Shown here piece by piece: positions 26,529-38,325 of a DNA stretch of 64,000 nucleotides; position 1 is the first letter of the stretch; the number at the start of each line of letters is the position of its first letter. The DNA is taken from NCBI RefSeq assembly GCF_027913215.1, contig NZ_CP115784.1, positions 1,798,001 through 1,862,000 on the forward strand, read 5' to 3'. Origin of the DNA: Paracoccus aerodenitrificans. Its GTDB lineage: Bacteria > Pseudomonadota > Alphaproteobacteria > Rhodobacterales > Rhodobacteraceae. The position numbers were made by a program, and so were the translations under genes. The notes under the pieces were generated by a model that saw nothing but the letters and a program-made list of their open reading frames with translations, was not told where the DNA came from and ran no database searches.

Positions 26529-26792
26529 TCAGCCGATCAGATAGAGCCCTGTCGCAGCGATCAGAAACAGGCTCAGCCCAAACAGAAACCCGCTGCGGAT
26601 GCGCGGTGCCTGCCGCAGTTCAAGATAGTCGGACAGGATGATATTCGCCTTGAGCCAGACGACGATCAGGATAGCCATACCGCTGCCTTTGGCCAAAGGC
26701 CCGGGCAGCACTGGATGAAGCAGTGCCAACATCGTCGCAATCAGGCTCAGCACAACCAGTCGGATCCATGCGCCAATCATTCCGCGCCTCAT
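26529..26792 (-). CDS. norF: NorF, small membrane protein of nitric oxide reductase operon
   Basis: An 87-residue protein with three hydrophobic segments, resembling cytochrome oxidase subunit IV types: LIVVWLKANIILSDYLELRQAP is the conserved stretch. It overlaps norE by four bases and closes the norCBQDEF operon. NorF is needed for full nitric oxide reductase activity in Paracoccus. Confidence 0.82.
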   Translation of the reverse strand: MRRGMIGAWIRLVVLSLIATMLALLHPVLPGPLAKGSGMAILIVVWLKANIILSDYLELRQAPRIRSGFLFGLSLFLIAATGLYLIG

Positions 26793-27340
26793 TGCAACAG
26801 ATAGATGATCGGAAAAAGCAGCACCCAGACCAGATCGATCATATGCCAGAACTGGGCACCAGCCTCGACGCTCTCGGCTTTCGGGCGCAACGCAACGATC
26901 AGCAGAACAATGATTCCGGCAATGACATGGGCGGCATGAAACCCAGTCAGCAGAAAGTAGAAAGTAAAGAAGCTGTTGGTTTCCAGCCCAATCCCCTGCC
27001 CGATCGCATCGCTGTATTCGACTGCCTTCAGCGCCAGAAAGACTGTCCCGAGCCCGGCCGCCGCCAGCAGAAATCTTCGCGCTTTTGCTGCATGCCCGTC
27101 ACGGATCTCTGCGACGGCCCGGGCCGCCAGATAGCCCGAGCTCACCAGCACGATTGTGTTAACTCCGGCCGAAACCTGATGCAGCCGCGCCTGTGACTGC
27201 GCAAACAGCTCCGGGTCGGTAAGCCGAAGCGAAAGAAAGACCAGAAGGCAAACGCAGAAAACCGCCAATTCACTGACGATCAGCACCCACATTATCAGCT
27301 CGCCGGGCAGTTCCTCAAGAAGGCTCCGGTCCCCGGTCAT
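26789..27340 (-). CDS. norE: NorE, cytochrome oxidase subunit III-like protein
   Basis: A 183-residue membrane protein with five hydrophobic segments and the subunit III-like stretch FYFLLTGFHAAHVIAGIIVLL. NorE is an accessory protein of nitric oxide reductase. ATGA overlaps join it to norD upstream and norF downstream, so the three are translated together. Confidence 0.87.
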   Translation of the reverse strand: MTGDRSLLEELPGELIMWVLIVSELAVFCVCLLVFLSLRLTDPELFAQSQARLHQVSAGVNTIVLVSSGYLAARAVAEIRDGHAAKARRFLLAAAGLGTVFLALKAVEYSDAIGQGIGLETNSFFTFYFLLTGFHAAHVIAGIIVLLIVALRPKAESVEAGAQFWHMIDLVWVLLFPIIYLLQ

Positions 27341-29274
27341 GCGCCCACCAATTGCCGGTATATTTCCGGCAAGGCCGCCGTCAGCTTGTCGGGATGCGCA
27401 ATCAGAGCATATCCGCCCTGCCCGAATATCCTCGGAAACCAGCTTTTGCCGTCCCGGTCGACAGTGATCCCGAAGACCGCATGTCCCGCACGCCGCGCCT
27501 CGCGCACCGCTCGGGCGCTGTCCTCGATTCCGTGCCGTCCCTCATAGTGATCCAGATCATTCGGCTTTCCATCGGTAATGACCAGCAGCAAGCGCCGCTT
27601 CCGCTGCTGCCGCGAAAGCCCCGCCGAGGCATGCCGCACCCCCGCGCCGAGCCGCGTGTAGAATTGCGGTCGCAACCCGGCGATCCGGCGTTCGACCACC
27701 GGACCCATCTCTTCGCCAAAGGATTTGCATTCACTGACAAACACCCGGTCGCGCTTCAGCGATGAAAACGCATGAATTGCGAAATCGTCACCACAGGCAA
27801 CCAGCCCCCAGGCAAGCGCCGTCAGAGCCTCGCACTCGATGTCGATTACCGCCCGGCCAGTCACCGCGCTTTCGGTCGACCGCGAGACGTCCAGAAGGAT
27901 CGACACCGCCAGATCACGCGCGACGGGACGCGATTGTCGCCAGATCCTGTCGCTGCCCTGACCGCTGGCGCGAATATCCGCGAAAGATCTGACCGCGAGA
28001 TCGTCATCCAGATCGTCGCCATCCCGATGCGCCGTGGTGACGACCCGTCCCGGTCGCATCGCCTCGAATTGCCGGCGCACAGCGCGGATACGCGCCCGAG
28101 CGGCGGGATCATCAAGCCTGCCATCTGTAAGGGCTTCCTCGGCCCGGCTCTCCAGCACACGCGCATGTGCCGGAAGATATACACCGCGTCGCGCCTCCCA
28201 TTCCGGATAAAGGAACTCTCCGGCCAATGCCTCGCGATCCGCATCTTCGGGTGCGAGATCCAGATGCAGTTTCAACCGGGTCGCAGGCGCCTTGCTGATC
28301 TGCCCGAGCCCCAGTTCTTCCTGATCGTCCAAAGCCTTCTTTGCATCGTCGTGGTCGTCATCCTCAATCTTACGATTGAGGTTGAGGAACTCTGTCCAAC
28401 TCAGGATCGCCTCGAATTTATGGATGATCAGACTGTCGCGGCGGCCGGCCTGATCCGTCTCGCGACGCCGTGCACGGATCATGCGCTCATCCTGTGCAAT
28501 CTCCGGATCGCCATCCGTTTCCCTTGTTTCCACCTTATCGCTGGCCGAGGAAGACACGGCCTCAACCCTCGGCCAGAGTGACACCGGCCGGAATGACCTG
28601 TAGCCCCGGGGCGCACGGATTCCCGACGGATCGTCCAATGCATCCAGAAACGTCCTGGCCGGTACTGAAAGCGAGGCTGCATCGCCAAGAAAATGCCTGA
28701 CAAGCTCCTCTATAGCGGCTTCCTCAGGAGGCAATTTCGGCAATGGGCGCTGCGCAAGCACCACCGCACGAAGATCTTCATACAGCCCGCGCAGACCCGG
28801 CGCCGCATCCAGCGTCGCTGAAACCATCCGCCGTGACACCGATAATTGCCGCAGATCGCTCTGTAACAGATGATCCCCCGAGGGCGGCACGACGGCATGG
28901 GCAGAACAGGCGGTCAGCCAGAGATACAGCTCCGCATTGGCCTCAGCGGTCGGAAACAGCGCCAGCTTCTGAGGCAGCCGCAACGCCTCCCCGTCAAAGC
29001 TCGCCTGAGGCAATGTTTCAGCCTCGGTCCCCAGCCGTCGCCGCCATCCGACGCGATGCTGGCTGACATGATCGGCGGCGGGCCTGAACTCGACCGACGG
29101 GTCGCCGCCAAGGCCGCGAAACAGCACGACCAGCCTCCCGGAAATCTCATTCAGCGCAGCCGCCGCTTCGGGATATTCGGCAGGCGCATCAATCCGGCTG
29201 GCATAGGCATGCCACAGCCTGCCAACGGATTCTTCCGGCTCCCACGGCTCGATATCACGCCAGTTCGCACTCAT
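27337..29274 (-). CDS. norD: NorD, VWA-domain activation protein of nitric oxide reductase
   Basis: A 645-residue cytoplasmic protein with a C-terminal von Willebrand A domain. The metal-site motif AVSILLDVSRSTES is near residue 455, followed by LLLVITDGKPNDLDHYEG. NorD acts with the AAA+ ATPase NorQ to insert iron into, or activate, NorB. The ATG at 29274 has AAAGGG six bases upstream and is preferred over 29289, where AGG touches the start codon. A 69-bp gap with a strong hairpin separates it from norQ, the only wide gap in the operon. Confidence 0.9.
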   Translation of the reverse strand: MSANWRDIEPWEPEESVGRLWHAYASRIDAPAEYPEAAAALNEISGRLVVLFRGLGGDPSVEFRPAADHVSQHRVGWRRRLGTEAETLPQASFDGEALRLPQKLALFPTAEANAELYLWLTACSAHAVVPPSGDHLLQSDLRQLSVSRRMVSATLDAAPGLRGLYEDLRAVVLAQRPLPKLPPEEAAIEELVRHFLGDAASLSVPARTFLDALDDPSGIRAPRGYRSFRPVSLWPRVEAVSSSASDKVETRETDGDPEIAQDERMIRARRRETDQAGRRDSLIIHKFEAILSWTEFLNLNRKIEDDDHDDAKKALDDQEELGLGQISKAPATRLKLHLDLAPEDADREALAGEFLYPEWEARRGVYLPAHARVLESRAEEALTDGRLDDPAARARIRAVRRQFEAMRPGRVVTTAHRDGDDLDDDLAVRSFADIRASGQGSDRIWRQSRPVARDLAVSILLDVSRSTESAVTGRAVIDIECEALTALAWGLVACGDDFAIHAFSSLKRDRVFVSECKSFGEEMGPVVERRIAGLRPQFYTRLGAGVRHASAGLSRQQRKRRLLLVITDGKPNDLDHYEGRHGIEDSARAVREARRAGHAVFGITVDRDGKSWFPRIFGQGGYALIAHPDKLTAALPEIYRQLVGA

Positions 29275-29284
29275 CGTCGGCCCT

Positions 29285-29341
29285 TTCATCCTGGCGGAAA
29301 TATCCCGCGGGGGACCGGGGGTGCGAAACCCCCGGTTCCCT
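29285..29341. repeat. Intercistronic palindromic element between norQ and norD
   Basis: ACCGGGGGT (29314-29322) and ACCCCCGGT (29328-29336) form a perfect 9-bp stem with loop GCGAA. Next to it is CATCCTGGCGGAAATATCCCGC. This pairing of a GGAAATATCCCG-like block with a GC palindrome resembles intergenic repeats common in Rhodobacterales genomes. That likeness is from memory and untested. Confidence 0.55.
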
Positions 29342-29343
29342 CA

Positions 29344-30162
<819 letters not shown>

Positions 30163-30165
30163 GCC

Positions 30166-31554
30166 TTACTCCGCCGGTTCCACCTGAGCTGTCTTATGTT
30201 CCTGTACCGGACCCGGCTGGAGTATCTCGCGGCGCGGGAACATCACCGACCAGATGAACAGCACCACACCAACCACCACGCAGGCACCGGCCGCGAACCG
30301 CATCCAGTAGAACAGCACCAGCGAATCCTGCACATCCATGTAGTAATCTCCCAGAACCCGCTGCATATGAGTCTGGATCGTGCCCGCAAAGGTCAGCACG
30401 AATGTCATGAACAGCATCCCTCCCGACATCAGCCAGAACGAAGCCATGTTCAGCACCTGATTATAGGGATCGCGGTTGCGCAGGATCGGCATCGCATAAG
30501 TCACGATCGCCGCGACGAGGCAGACATAAGCACCATAGAAGGCCAGATGCCCGTGAGCCGCGGTGATCTGGGTGCCGTGAGTATAATAATTTACCCCGTG
30601 CAGCGTGTGCAGGAAGCCCCACACACCGGCCCCGAAAAACGCCAGCACCGAACAGCCCAGAGACCACAGCAGCGCAGCCTTGTTCGGATGATCACGCCGC
30701 CCTTTCCAGACCATGACGAAGGCGAAGGACATCATTGCGAAGAACGGCACAACCTCGAAGCTGGAGAAGATCGAGCCGACCCATTGCCAGTATCCCGGCA
30801 TACCGATCCAATAGTAATGGTGTCCGGTCCCGAGAATGCCGGAAAACAGCGCGGTGGCGACAATGACATACAGCCATTTCTCGACCACTTCGCGGTCAAC
30901 CCCGGTCAGCTTCAGCATCAGGAAGGCCAGGATCGCGGCCATGATCAACTCCCACACGCCTTCGACCCAGAGATGCACGACCCACCACCAGTATTGCTTG
31001 TCCAGCACCAGATTGGAGGGGTTGTAGAAGGAAAACAGCCATAGCAGCGCAAGTCCCCACAGACCGAGAAGAAGCACGTTTGAAATCGCCGTCTTACGGC
31101 CCTTCAAGACGGTCAGCGTGACATTATAGAGAAAGATCAGTGCCGCGACGGCGATCCCGATCTTGACCCATGTGGGCTGCTCCAGAAACTCGCGGCCCTG
31201 CGTGCCAAGAAACCAGTTGCCGTGGAACAGATCGAACACATAGGTCACCACCACCCCAAGCGTGCCGATCACCAGAATCGCAAGTTGCAGATAGGCAAGG
31301 AAGGGCGAGTGGATCTCGCGTTCGGCCTCTTCCGGCAACAGGAAATAGGCCGATCCGAAAAATCCCAGAAGCAGCCAGACGATCAGGCTGTTGGAATGCA
31401 GCATCCTGACGACGTTGAACGGCAGGGTTTCGGCAAGGAAATTCGGGCTGACATAGATCCACCCCATGACAAGACCCATCGTCACCTGCACGGCAAAAAG
31501 CGCCATCGCGACGGCGTAATAGGCAAATGCGATTTTCTGCGTTTTGTATTTCAT
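30166..31554 (-). CDS. norB: Nitric oxide reductase large subunit (cNOR)
   Basis: A 462-residue membrane protein, the catalytic subunit that reduces NO to N2O with haem b and a haem b3-FeB centre. Visible marks are RMLHSNSLIVWLLLG for a haem ligand, VVHLWVEGVWELIMAAI with the conserved Glu residues, and GTGHHYYWIGMPGYWQWVGS with FeB His ligands. About 12 membrane helices are present. The ATG at 31554 follows GGGGGATGTC; a longer frame runs into norC. It follows norC by 10 bp. No quinol-binding N-terminal extension is present, so it is the cytochrome c-type enzyme. Confidence 0.95.
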   Translation of the reverse strand: MKYKTQKIAFAYYAVAMALFAVQVTMGLVMGWIYVSPNFLAETLPFNVVRMLHSNSLIVWLLLGFFGSAYFLLPEEAEREIHSPFLAYLQLAILVIGTLGVVVTYVFDLFHGNWFLGTQGREFLEQPTWVKIGIAVAALIFLYNVTLTVLKGRKTAISNVLLLGLWGLALLWLFSFYNPSNLVLDKQYWWWVVHLWVEGVWELIMAAILAFLMLKLTGVDREVVEKWLYVIVATALFSGILGTGHHYYWIGMPGYWQWVGSIFSSFEVVPFFAMMSFAFVMVWKGRRDHPNKAALLWSLGCSVLAFFGAGVWGFLHTLHGVNYYTHGTQITAAHGHLAFYGAYVCLVAAIVTYAMPILRNRDPYNQVLNMASFWLMSGGMLFMTFVLTFAGTIQTHMQRVLGDYYMDVQDSLVLFYWMRFAAGACVVVGVVLFIWSVMFPRREILQPGPVQEHKTAQVEPAE

Positions 31555-31564
31555 GACATCCCCC

Positions 31565-32017
31565 TCAGCCTGCCTCGTTGGGCGGCCAGTTCTGGGTGTT
31601 GATCTTGCTGGTCCAGAGCAGGAAATTGGCGAGGTCTTCATATTCCTCGTCAGTCAGGTTGAACTGCGGCATCTGCCGGCGGCCCTCGATGCCGGTCGGC
31701 ATCGCGTCCATCCATGTCTTGAGCGCGTCCTTCGCCGCCTCGGGATCGTCCTGTACACCCCAACGGATCATCACATTCCCAAGCTCGGGCGCGAAATAGG
31801 CCCCCTCACCCAGCAATGTGTGACAATTGATGCAGACATTCTTTTCCCAGACATGCTTGCCGGCGGCGACGCTTTCCGTCAGCCCGTCCTTGTCGACAGC
31901 AACATTGCGTGCGTAGAGATGGCTGTGCACGGTCAGAACGCCGAAGATCGCCAGAAAGAACAGCGACCCACCATAAAAGACGTTCCGGGCCATGCTCTTG
32001 GTCATGATATCGCTCAT
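31565..32017 (-). CDS. norC: Nitric oxide reductase cytochrome c subunit
   Basis: A 150-residue membrane-anchored cytochrome c: one N-terminal helix (about residues 14-30), haem motif CINCH at residues 62-66, and a later Met ligand in RRQMPQFNL. It passes electrons from periplasmic cytochrome c or cupredoxin to NorB. It is the first gene of norCBQDEF. The start at 32017 has AAGGGACCG about eight bases upstream. A TTGAG-N4-GTCAA site lies 65 bp before it. Confidence 0.94.
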   Translation of the reverse strand: MSDIMTKSMARNVFYGGSLFFLAIFGVLTVHSHLYARNVAVDKDGLTESVAAGKHVWEKNVCINCHTLLGEGAYFAPELGNVMIRWGVQDDPEAAKDALKTWMDAMPTGIEGRRQMPQFNLTDEEYEDLANFLLWTSKINTQNWPPNEAG

Positions 32018-32081
32018 GCCAACGGTCCCTTCGTTCAGGTTGCGAGAGTTCCTGAACTGGACCCGATGCGCTCACGAGTCC

Positions 32082-32095
32082 TTGAGTGAAGTCAA
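32082..32095 (-). promoter_or_regulatory. FNR/NNR-type binding site before norC
   Basis: On the minus strand this reads TTGACTTCACTCAA, with nine of ten half-site positions matching TTGAC-N4-GTCAA. It is 65 bp before the norC ATG. It overlaps the last codon of the upstream apbE-like gene, so the nor promoter begins inside that gene's end. Confidence 0.7.
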
Positions 32096-33003
32096 AGCCG
32101 GGCCCGAGATGCGGATTTCGCGTGCCATTCGTTCAATAATTCCAGACGGCAGCCGGGAAACGATCCAAGCGCCGCATGAATGGCCTGAGGCTCCATCACA
32201 CAGAACGCGGTGGACAATCCGTCAGCCAGCACAGCGGCAGGGGCGCTGACGGACACGGTTTCGTACCGGCATTCGCCTCCGCCCGGCGCGACGATATGCG
32301 GCAGATCGCCCGCCGGACCGATTCGCGTTCCCATCGGAGAAGAACTCGCCAAAGCCCGTTCCCTCAGCGTCAGCCTTTTCACCAGATGCCCATGCGCATC
32401 GGCGATGCCGGTATCCCAACCTTGCGGCCCGACAGCTCGCAATTCTCCGCTGTCGATCAACACATCCGGCAGTTCGGACAAAACAGCAGCCTGCGCAAGG
32501 CGATCCGCGACCCAACCCTGTGCGATGCCGTTAAAGGTCAGACCCATTCCGCGCCGGGGCAGCCGGATTTCATCGGCAGACCACTCGGTCTTTTGCCAGC
32601 CGGTCAGTTCGTGGACCGCCTGCTCATCCCGCCCTTGCGCACGCGCCAGCCAGACCGGCTGAACGGAGGGATCGAAAGCGCCGTCGGTTGCCGTATTCAG
32701 CCGCGCACTCAGCGCCATCATCTCAACCATTTCAGGCCTGGGGTTCCGCAGAACACCGCTTCCGTTCAACCGCGTCAGATCCGAGTCCCGATACAGCGAG
32801 AAAAGCCGCTCGGCACGGATCAGTTCAGCTTCGGCACGTTCGAAAAACGCACGCGCCTGCCGGTTCGTCGCCCCGGAGACGCGCAGAGTGACTGCCGCCC
32901 CCATCGCCATGCCGCGCCAGACCTGCGATGTCGATGCGCGGGCGGCCCGGGGCGCGGCAAGCGAAGACGCGGAAACGATCAGAAAGCGGCGTCTGGAAAT
33001 CAT
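32092..33003 (-). CDS. nirX: NirX/ApbE-type FAD:protein FMN transferase
   Basis: About 303 residues with a Tat-type signal (MISRRRFLIVSASSLAAP) and an ApbE fold: FSLYRDSDLTRLN, DGAFDPSVQPVW, LTFNGIAQGWVADRL, and LADGLSTAFCVM near the end. ApbE proteins attach FMN to a Thr of exported flavoproteins. In Paracoccus NirX works with NirI, as NosX does with NosR. The start at 33003 overlaps the nnrS stop by four bases (ATGA). The gene is third in nirI-nnrS-nirX. Confidence 0.85.
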   Translation of the reverse strand: MISRRRFLIVSASSLAAPRAARASTSQVWRGMAMGAAVTLRVSGATNRQARAFFERAEAELIRAERLFSLYRDSDLTRLNGSGVLRNPRPEMVEMMALSARLNTATDGAFDPSVQPVWLARAQGRDEQAVHELTGWQKTEWSADEIRLPRRGMGLTFNGIAQGWVADRLAQAAVLSELPDVLIDSGELRAVGPQGWDTGIADAHGHLVKRLTLRERALASSSPMGTRIGPAGDLPHIVAPGGGECRYETVSVSAPAAVLADGLSTAFCVMEPQAIHAALGSFPGCRLELLNEWHAKSASRARL

Positions 33004-34199
33004 GGCGGAACCTGTTGCCCTTCCGCGCGAGGCCCAAAGAAGATTGTCCATAACGCAAACAGATACATGATAAAAACAACGATCCAGATCAGTCCCGAAG
33101 CAATGACGCCGACCGCGTACAAGGCAGAGAATTCCGAGGCCATCCAGCGCAGCAAAACGGAAACCGGCAATAACCCGTAGGCGACAGCCACCATTGCCGG
33201 AGCATGAAGCGGGCGTCCGCTATGGCCGAGGCTCGCACGGCTCATCACCGCCAGGGTCATACCGCCAATCGCGCCGATCCCGAGAATATGCAACGCTCCG
33301 ATTTCGGACCCGATGCCAAGAAGCGCCAGCCCCCAGCAGAACAGGCCAAGGGACAGCATTGCGTAGGCCAGATGCAAGGCCCAGACGATCGGCTGATGCC
33401 GCATGGACCAGCCGCGCCAGAGACCAAGCCGGGCGGCAGCCGCAAGTCCCGCAACGATTGCCAGCACGGCGCTGAGCATGTCCGGCATTCCGATAATTAC
33501 CGAGAATGCCGTCAAGATTGGCAGGGCCGTCCCTGCCAGATCAAGCGGTTTATGGCTGACAGGCTGGATCTCCTCACGGCCCTCGCGGATCAGGGCATTG
33601 CGCGTGAAGGCCGGAATGATCCGCCCGCCAAGCGCGGCGATCATGGCGCAGATCGTCAGCAGCCCGCCGCGCAATCCCTGATACTCGGTGCCGGTCAGGC
33701 CGATCCATTGCAGATGCACCATCAGATTCGACAGCCAGACCATGCTCAGCAAAAGCAGGAACATCATGTTCTGAGGCTTCGGCCGGGCCATAAGCTGCGT
33801 CAATATCTTTGCCGCCAGCACCGGCAGGAATGCCAGATCGACGACCGCAACCAGCACAGGCGGCAATATCCCCGACAGATAGACCGCCGCACGGCCCGCC
33901 AGCCAGAGACCGAATACCATCGCAACAAACCGACGGGGCGCGGCTTTTGCGCCGGTCCAATTCGGCACCGCGGTCAGAAAGAAACCGCCAAGCGCAGCCG
34001 TCGCATAGCCGAACACCATCTCATGAGCGTGCCAGAGTTGAGGCGGCATGCCAGGCCCCGGCAGGCCAGGCTGACTGAACTGGCTGGATGCAAACCAGAT
34101 CACCCAGATCAGCATCGACAGGACGGCCCAGATCCCGGCAGCCCAGAAAAACGCCCGCCAGCCTGCTTCGAACAGATGGGAGCCCTGTTTCATATTCAT
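33000..34199 (-). CDS. nnrS: NnrS family haem-copper membrane protein
   Basis: A 399-residue protein with about 12 hydrophobic segments and NnrS marks: LWHAHEMVFGYATAALGGFFLTAVPNW near residue 55, PAFTRNAL near residue 205, and GGMTLAVMSRASLGHSGR near residue 315. NnrS binds haem and copper and relieves nitrosative stress. It overlaps nirI by four bases and nirX by four bases, so all three are translated as a unit. This position between nirI and nirX is unusual. Confidence 0.92.
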   Translation of the reverse strand: MNMKQGSHLFEAGWRAFFWAAGIWAVLSMLIWVIWFASSQFSQPGLPGPGMPPQLWHAHEMVFGYATAALGGFFLTAVPNWTGAKAAPRRFVAMVFGLWLAGRAAVYLSGILPPVLVAVVDLAFLPVLAAKILTQLMARPKPQNMMFLLLLSMVWLSNLMVHLQWIGLTGTEYQGLRGGLLTICAMIAALGGRIIPAFTRNALIREGREEIQPVSHKPLDLAGTALPILTAFSVIIGMPDMLSAVLAIVAGLAAAARLGLWRGWSMRHQPIVWALHLAYAMLSLGLFCWGLALLGIGSEIGALHILGIGAIGGMTLAVMSRASLGHSGRPLHAPAMVAVAYGLLPVSVLLRWMASEFSALYAVGVIASGLIWIVVFIMYLFALWTIFFGPRAEGQQVPP

Positions 34200-36310
34200 G
34201 TTGCCATCTCTGAACGTGTCGATTGTGTCAGCGTGTTTGAGGCTTGCGGGGATTTTCGCGCCCGCCGCTTCAGGACGGGACAGGTTTCGCTGTCATTCAT
34301 GATGACCTGACAGCGCAGGCATAAAACGCATTCATTCTGGTTGATCCGTCCCAACGGGTCTATTGCGCCAACTGTGCATCTTGTCTCGCACAGCCTGCAT
34401 TCGCGCCCGCATTGGGGTCGCCGTTTCAGCCAGTCGAACACCTTCAGCTTGGCGGGAATCGCCAAACCCGCGCCAAGCGGACAGATATAGCGGCAATAAA
34501 ACCGCTCGATGAACAGACCCGCAATCAGGATCGCCGCCACGAAAAGCAGGAACGGCCATGCCCGCATGAACCGCATCGAGATTGCTGTCTTGAACGGCTC
34601 TGCCTCGGCGAGAATAAGCGCCTTTTCCATACTGTAGAAGCTGAGCGCCACAATCGCGACAAACAGCGTGTACTTGATGACCCATAGCCGCTCATGCAGC
34701 GCCTGAGGAACGGCAATTTGTCGCAGGCCAAGCTGCTGCGCCAGATTATTGGTCAGCTCCTGAAGCGCACCAAACGGGCAGAGCCAGCCACAGAACACGC
34801 CTCGCCCCCAGAACAGCAGGCCAAGAGCAACCGCAGACCACAGCAGGAAGATGATCGGCTCGATCAGAAAACTTTCCCAGCGGAAACCGGATAACAGCGC
34901 ATTCAGGAACGCTACGACCTGCACCACAGAGAGTTGACCGTTGATCCCCCACCCCAGAACGAACAGCGTCGCCGTAAGAAAGCCAATCCGCGTGACCCGC
35001 CATAATCTCTTGCGCCTGACCAGCCATTCCTGTCCGAAGAGGATCAGCCCCAATACAGCCAGCATCGCCGCAACAATTGCGATGCCGGGCTGTTTTTCCA
35101 TCCAGAATTCGATCCAAAGCGGCGCAGGCTCGGCGGGCTGGTTCAGGAACTCCGGGGGCAAGGACACCGTCGCGGCAACCTCAAGCAGGATCTCATCCCC
35201 GCTGAGCGAGGGACGGCTTGCGGTGACAACCACGTCGAAGGGCCGGCCCGGGTCTATACCGCCAGTATTGGGATCGGCATTCACCCGAAACACCGAGATT
35301 TCGCGGAAATCCGGCGCATCGGAAAGCGCGATTTCCGTGATCGCGGTGGCCTGCTCTACCGTCGGGCGAATACGCAGATTGCCCTGCACGAACTCGATCC
35401 TGTCAAACATGCCGCTCTGACGGTATGCTGTCCCGCGATGCGAGTGCAGCCCCTGCGACATGACCGCCAGAAGCGCCTCATCGGGTCTCAGAGGTCCGGT
35501 CAGGGCGGTGAACTCTTCCTGCCCCAGAAGGTTGCGGCCAATCATGGGCGTGTCGATCAGCCCGGCATAGAGGTCGATAAAAGGCGCGTCGGACGGCGTC
35601 ACAGGGTTTTTGGCGGCGGCAAAACGCTGTGCAGCCTGAGCCATTGTCAGAGTGCTGTGCCCAAAAGCACCCATTGCCACCAGTCCGCGCCAATCCGCGG
35701 GAGCATAGCTGACCCGGTCGATCGCGCCCTGCCCCAGACCCTGCGCCTGCGCCAGAACTCTCCCGGTGCGCAGGATGCCATCACGGATCACGCCCGTTGA
35801 GACCGTCGCGCGAGAAATCACATCCGGCAGGTCCGGATCCCTGCCCGGCGTCGCATCATCAGGACGGATCAGATCAACACCGCCGAAGCCATCGATATAG
35901 GCGGCAATATCTGTCTCGGATATGCCGAGCGTCAGGACCGGCTCGCTTTGGCGTATCAGTTCAGCCCCGGCAATCAGCCCCTCAGGCGTAACCGCCACAA
36001 GCACATCGAGCGGTTTTCCCGAATACCCGGTCGAGCCGGTAAGCTCCCATGTTGAACCGATCATGCCGATATCTTGCCCGTTCAGGCTGACCGTCCAGCC
36101 GGGAACCGGGCTATCCTGACGGATCAGACGGGGAAAATCGGTGCCAAGACCGAACAGCGCCGCCGCTTGTTCGGCGGTCAACCGGGCCACTCCGATACCG
36201 GGCGCAGATTGATTGACGCGTGGCTGAGCGTTCCCGTCAAACGGACCCGCGAACATCGCCAGAACCGCAAATGCCGCAGCCTTCAGCCAATTGGAAACCC
36301 TGATCCGCAT
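34196..36310 (-). CDS. nirI: NirI/NosR-type membrane flavo-iron-sulfur protein
   Basis: About 704 residues: a signal-like N-terminus, a periplasmic FMN-binding-like domain, then membrane helices from about residue 400. Two loops carry FCGWLCPFGALQE and FYCRYICPLGAG. A C-terminal ferredoxin part has CGRECRLCETRC and CVLCLRCQ, although the last motif is shortened relative to a standard 4Fe-4S set. NirI is required for nirS expression or activity in Paracoccus. I chose ATG 36310; GTG 36319 is possible and neither has a strong ribosome site. It diverges from nirS and shares a regulatory site with it. Confidence 0.88.
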   Translation of the reverse strand: MRIRVSNWLKAAAFAVLAMFAGPFDGNAQPRVNQSAPGIGVARLTAEQAAALFGLGTDFPRLIRQDSPVPGWTVSLNGQDIGMIGSTWELTGSTGYSGKPLDVLVAVTPEGLIAGAELIRQSEPVLTLGISETDIAAYIDGFGGVDLIRPDDATPGRDPDLPDVISRATVSTGVIRDGILRTGRVLAQAQGLGQGAIDRVSYAPADWRGLVAMGAFGHSTLTMAQAAQRFAAAKNPVTPSDAPFIDLYAGLIDTPMIGRNLLGQEEFTALTGPLRPDEALLAVMSQGLHSHRGTAYRQSGMFDRIEFVQGNLRIRPTVEQATAITEIALSDAPDFREISVFRVNADPNTGGIDPGRPFDVVVTASRPSLSGDEILLEVAATVSLPPEFLNQPAEPAPLWIEFWMEKQPGIAIVAAMLAVLGLILFGQEWLVRRKRLWRVTRIGFLTATLFVLGWGINGQLSVVQVVAFLNALLSGFRWESFLIEPIIFLLWSAVALGLLFWGRGVFCGWLCPFGALQELTNNLAQQLGLRQIAVPQALHERLWVIKYTLFVAIVALSFYSMEKALILAEAEPFKTAISMRFMRAWPFLLFVAAILIAGLFIERFYCRYICPLGAGLAIPAKLKVFDWLKRRPQCGRECRLCETRCTVGAIDPLGRINQNECVLCLRCQVIMNDSETCPVLKRRARKSPQASNTLTQSTRSEMAT

Positions 36311-36370
36311 CGGTGGCACGTCCGTCAGAAACCCCTTTTCCGCTTGTGCCGCTGTCCGGCTGTCACAGCC

Positions 36371-36384
36371 TTAACAACAGTCAA
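36371..36384. promoter_or_regulatory. FNR/NNR-type binding site between nirI and nirS
   Basis: TTAACAACAGTCAA has nine of ten half-site bases of TTGAC-N4-GTCAA and lies 87 bp before the nirS ATG and 61 bp before nirI. TTAAC-type left arms are known for NNR sites in Paracoccus. One site could serve both divergent genes. Confidence 0.68.
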
Positions 36385-36416
36385 GGCAGGCAGAGCCGTG
36401 CTCTTCTAGGCGTTAA

Positions 36417-38261
<1,845 letters not shown>

Positions 38262-38270
38262 TTTCCCCGG

Positions 38271-38298
38271 GAGGGGGCGCCGTCTCTCGCGCCCCTTC
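38271..38298 (+). terminator. Hairpin after nirS
   Basis: GAGGGGGCG and CGCCCCTTC pair over nine positions (one G-T) with a 10-nt loop, 10 bp after the nirS stop. There is no T run, so it may stabilise the nirS message or only partly stop transcription before the small downstream gene. Confidence 0.5.
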
Positions 38299-38325
38299 CG
38301 CTGTTGTTCAAACGGCCCGAACCAC

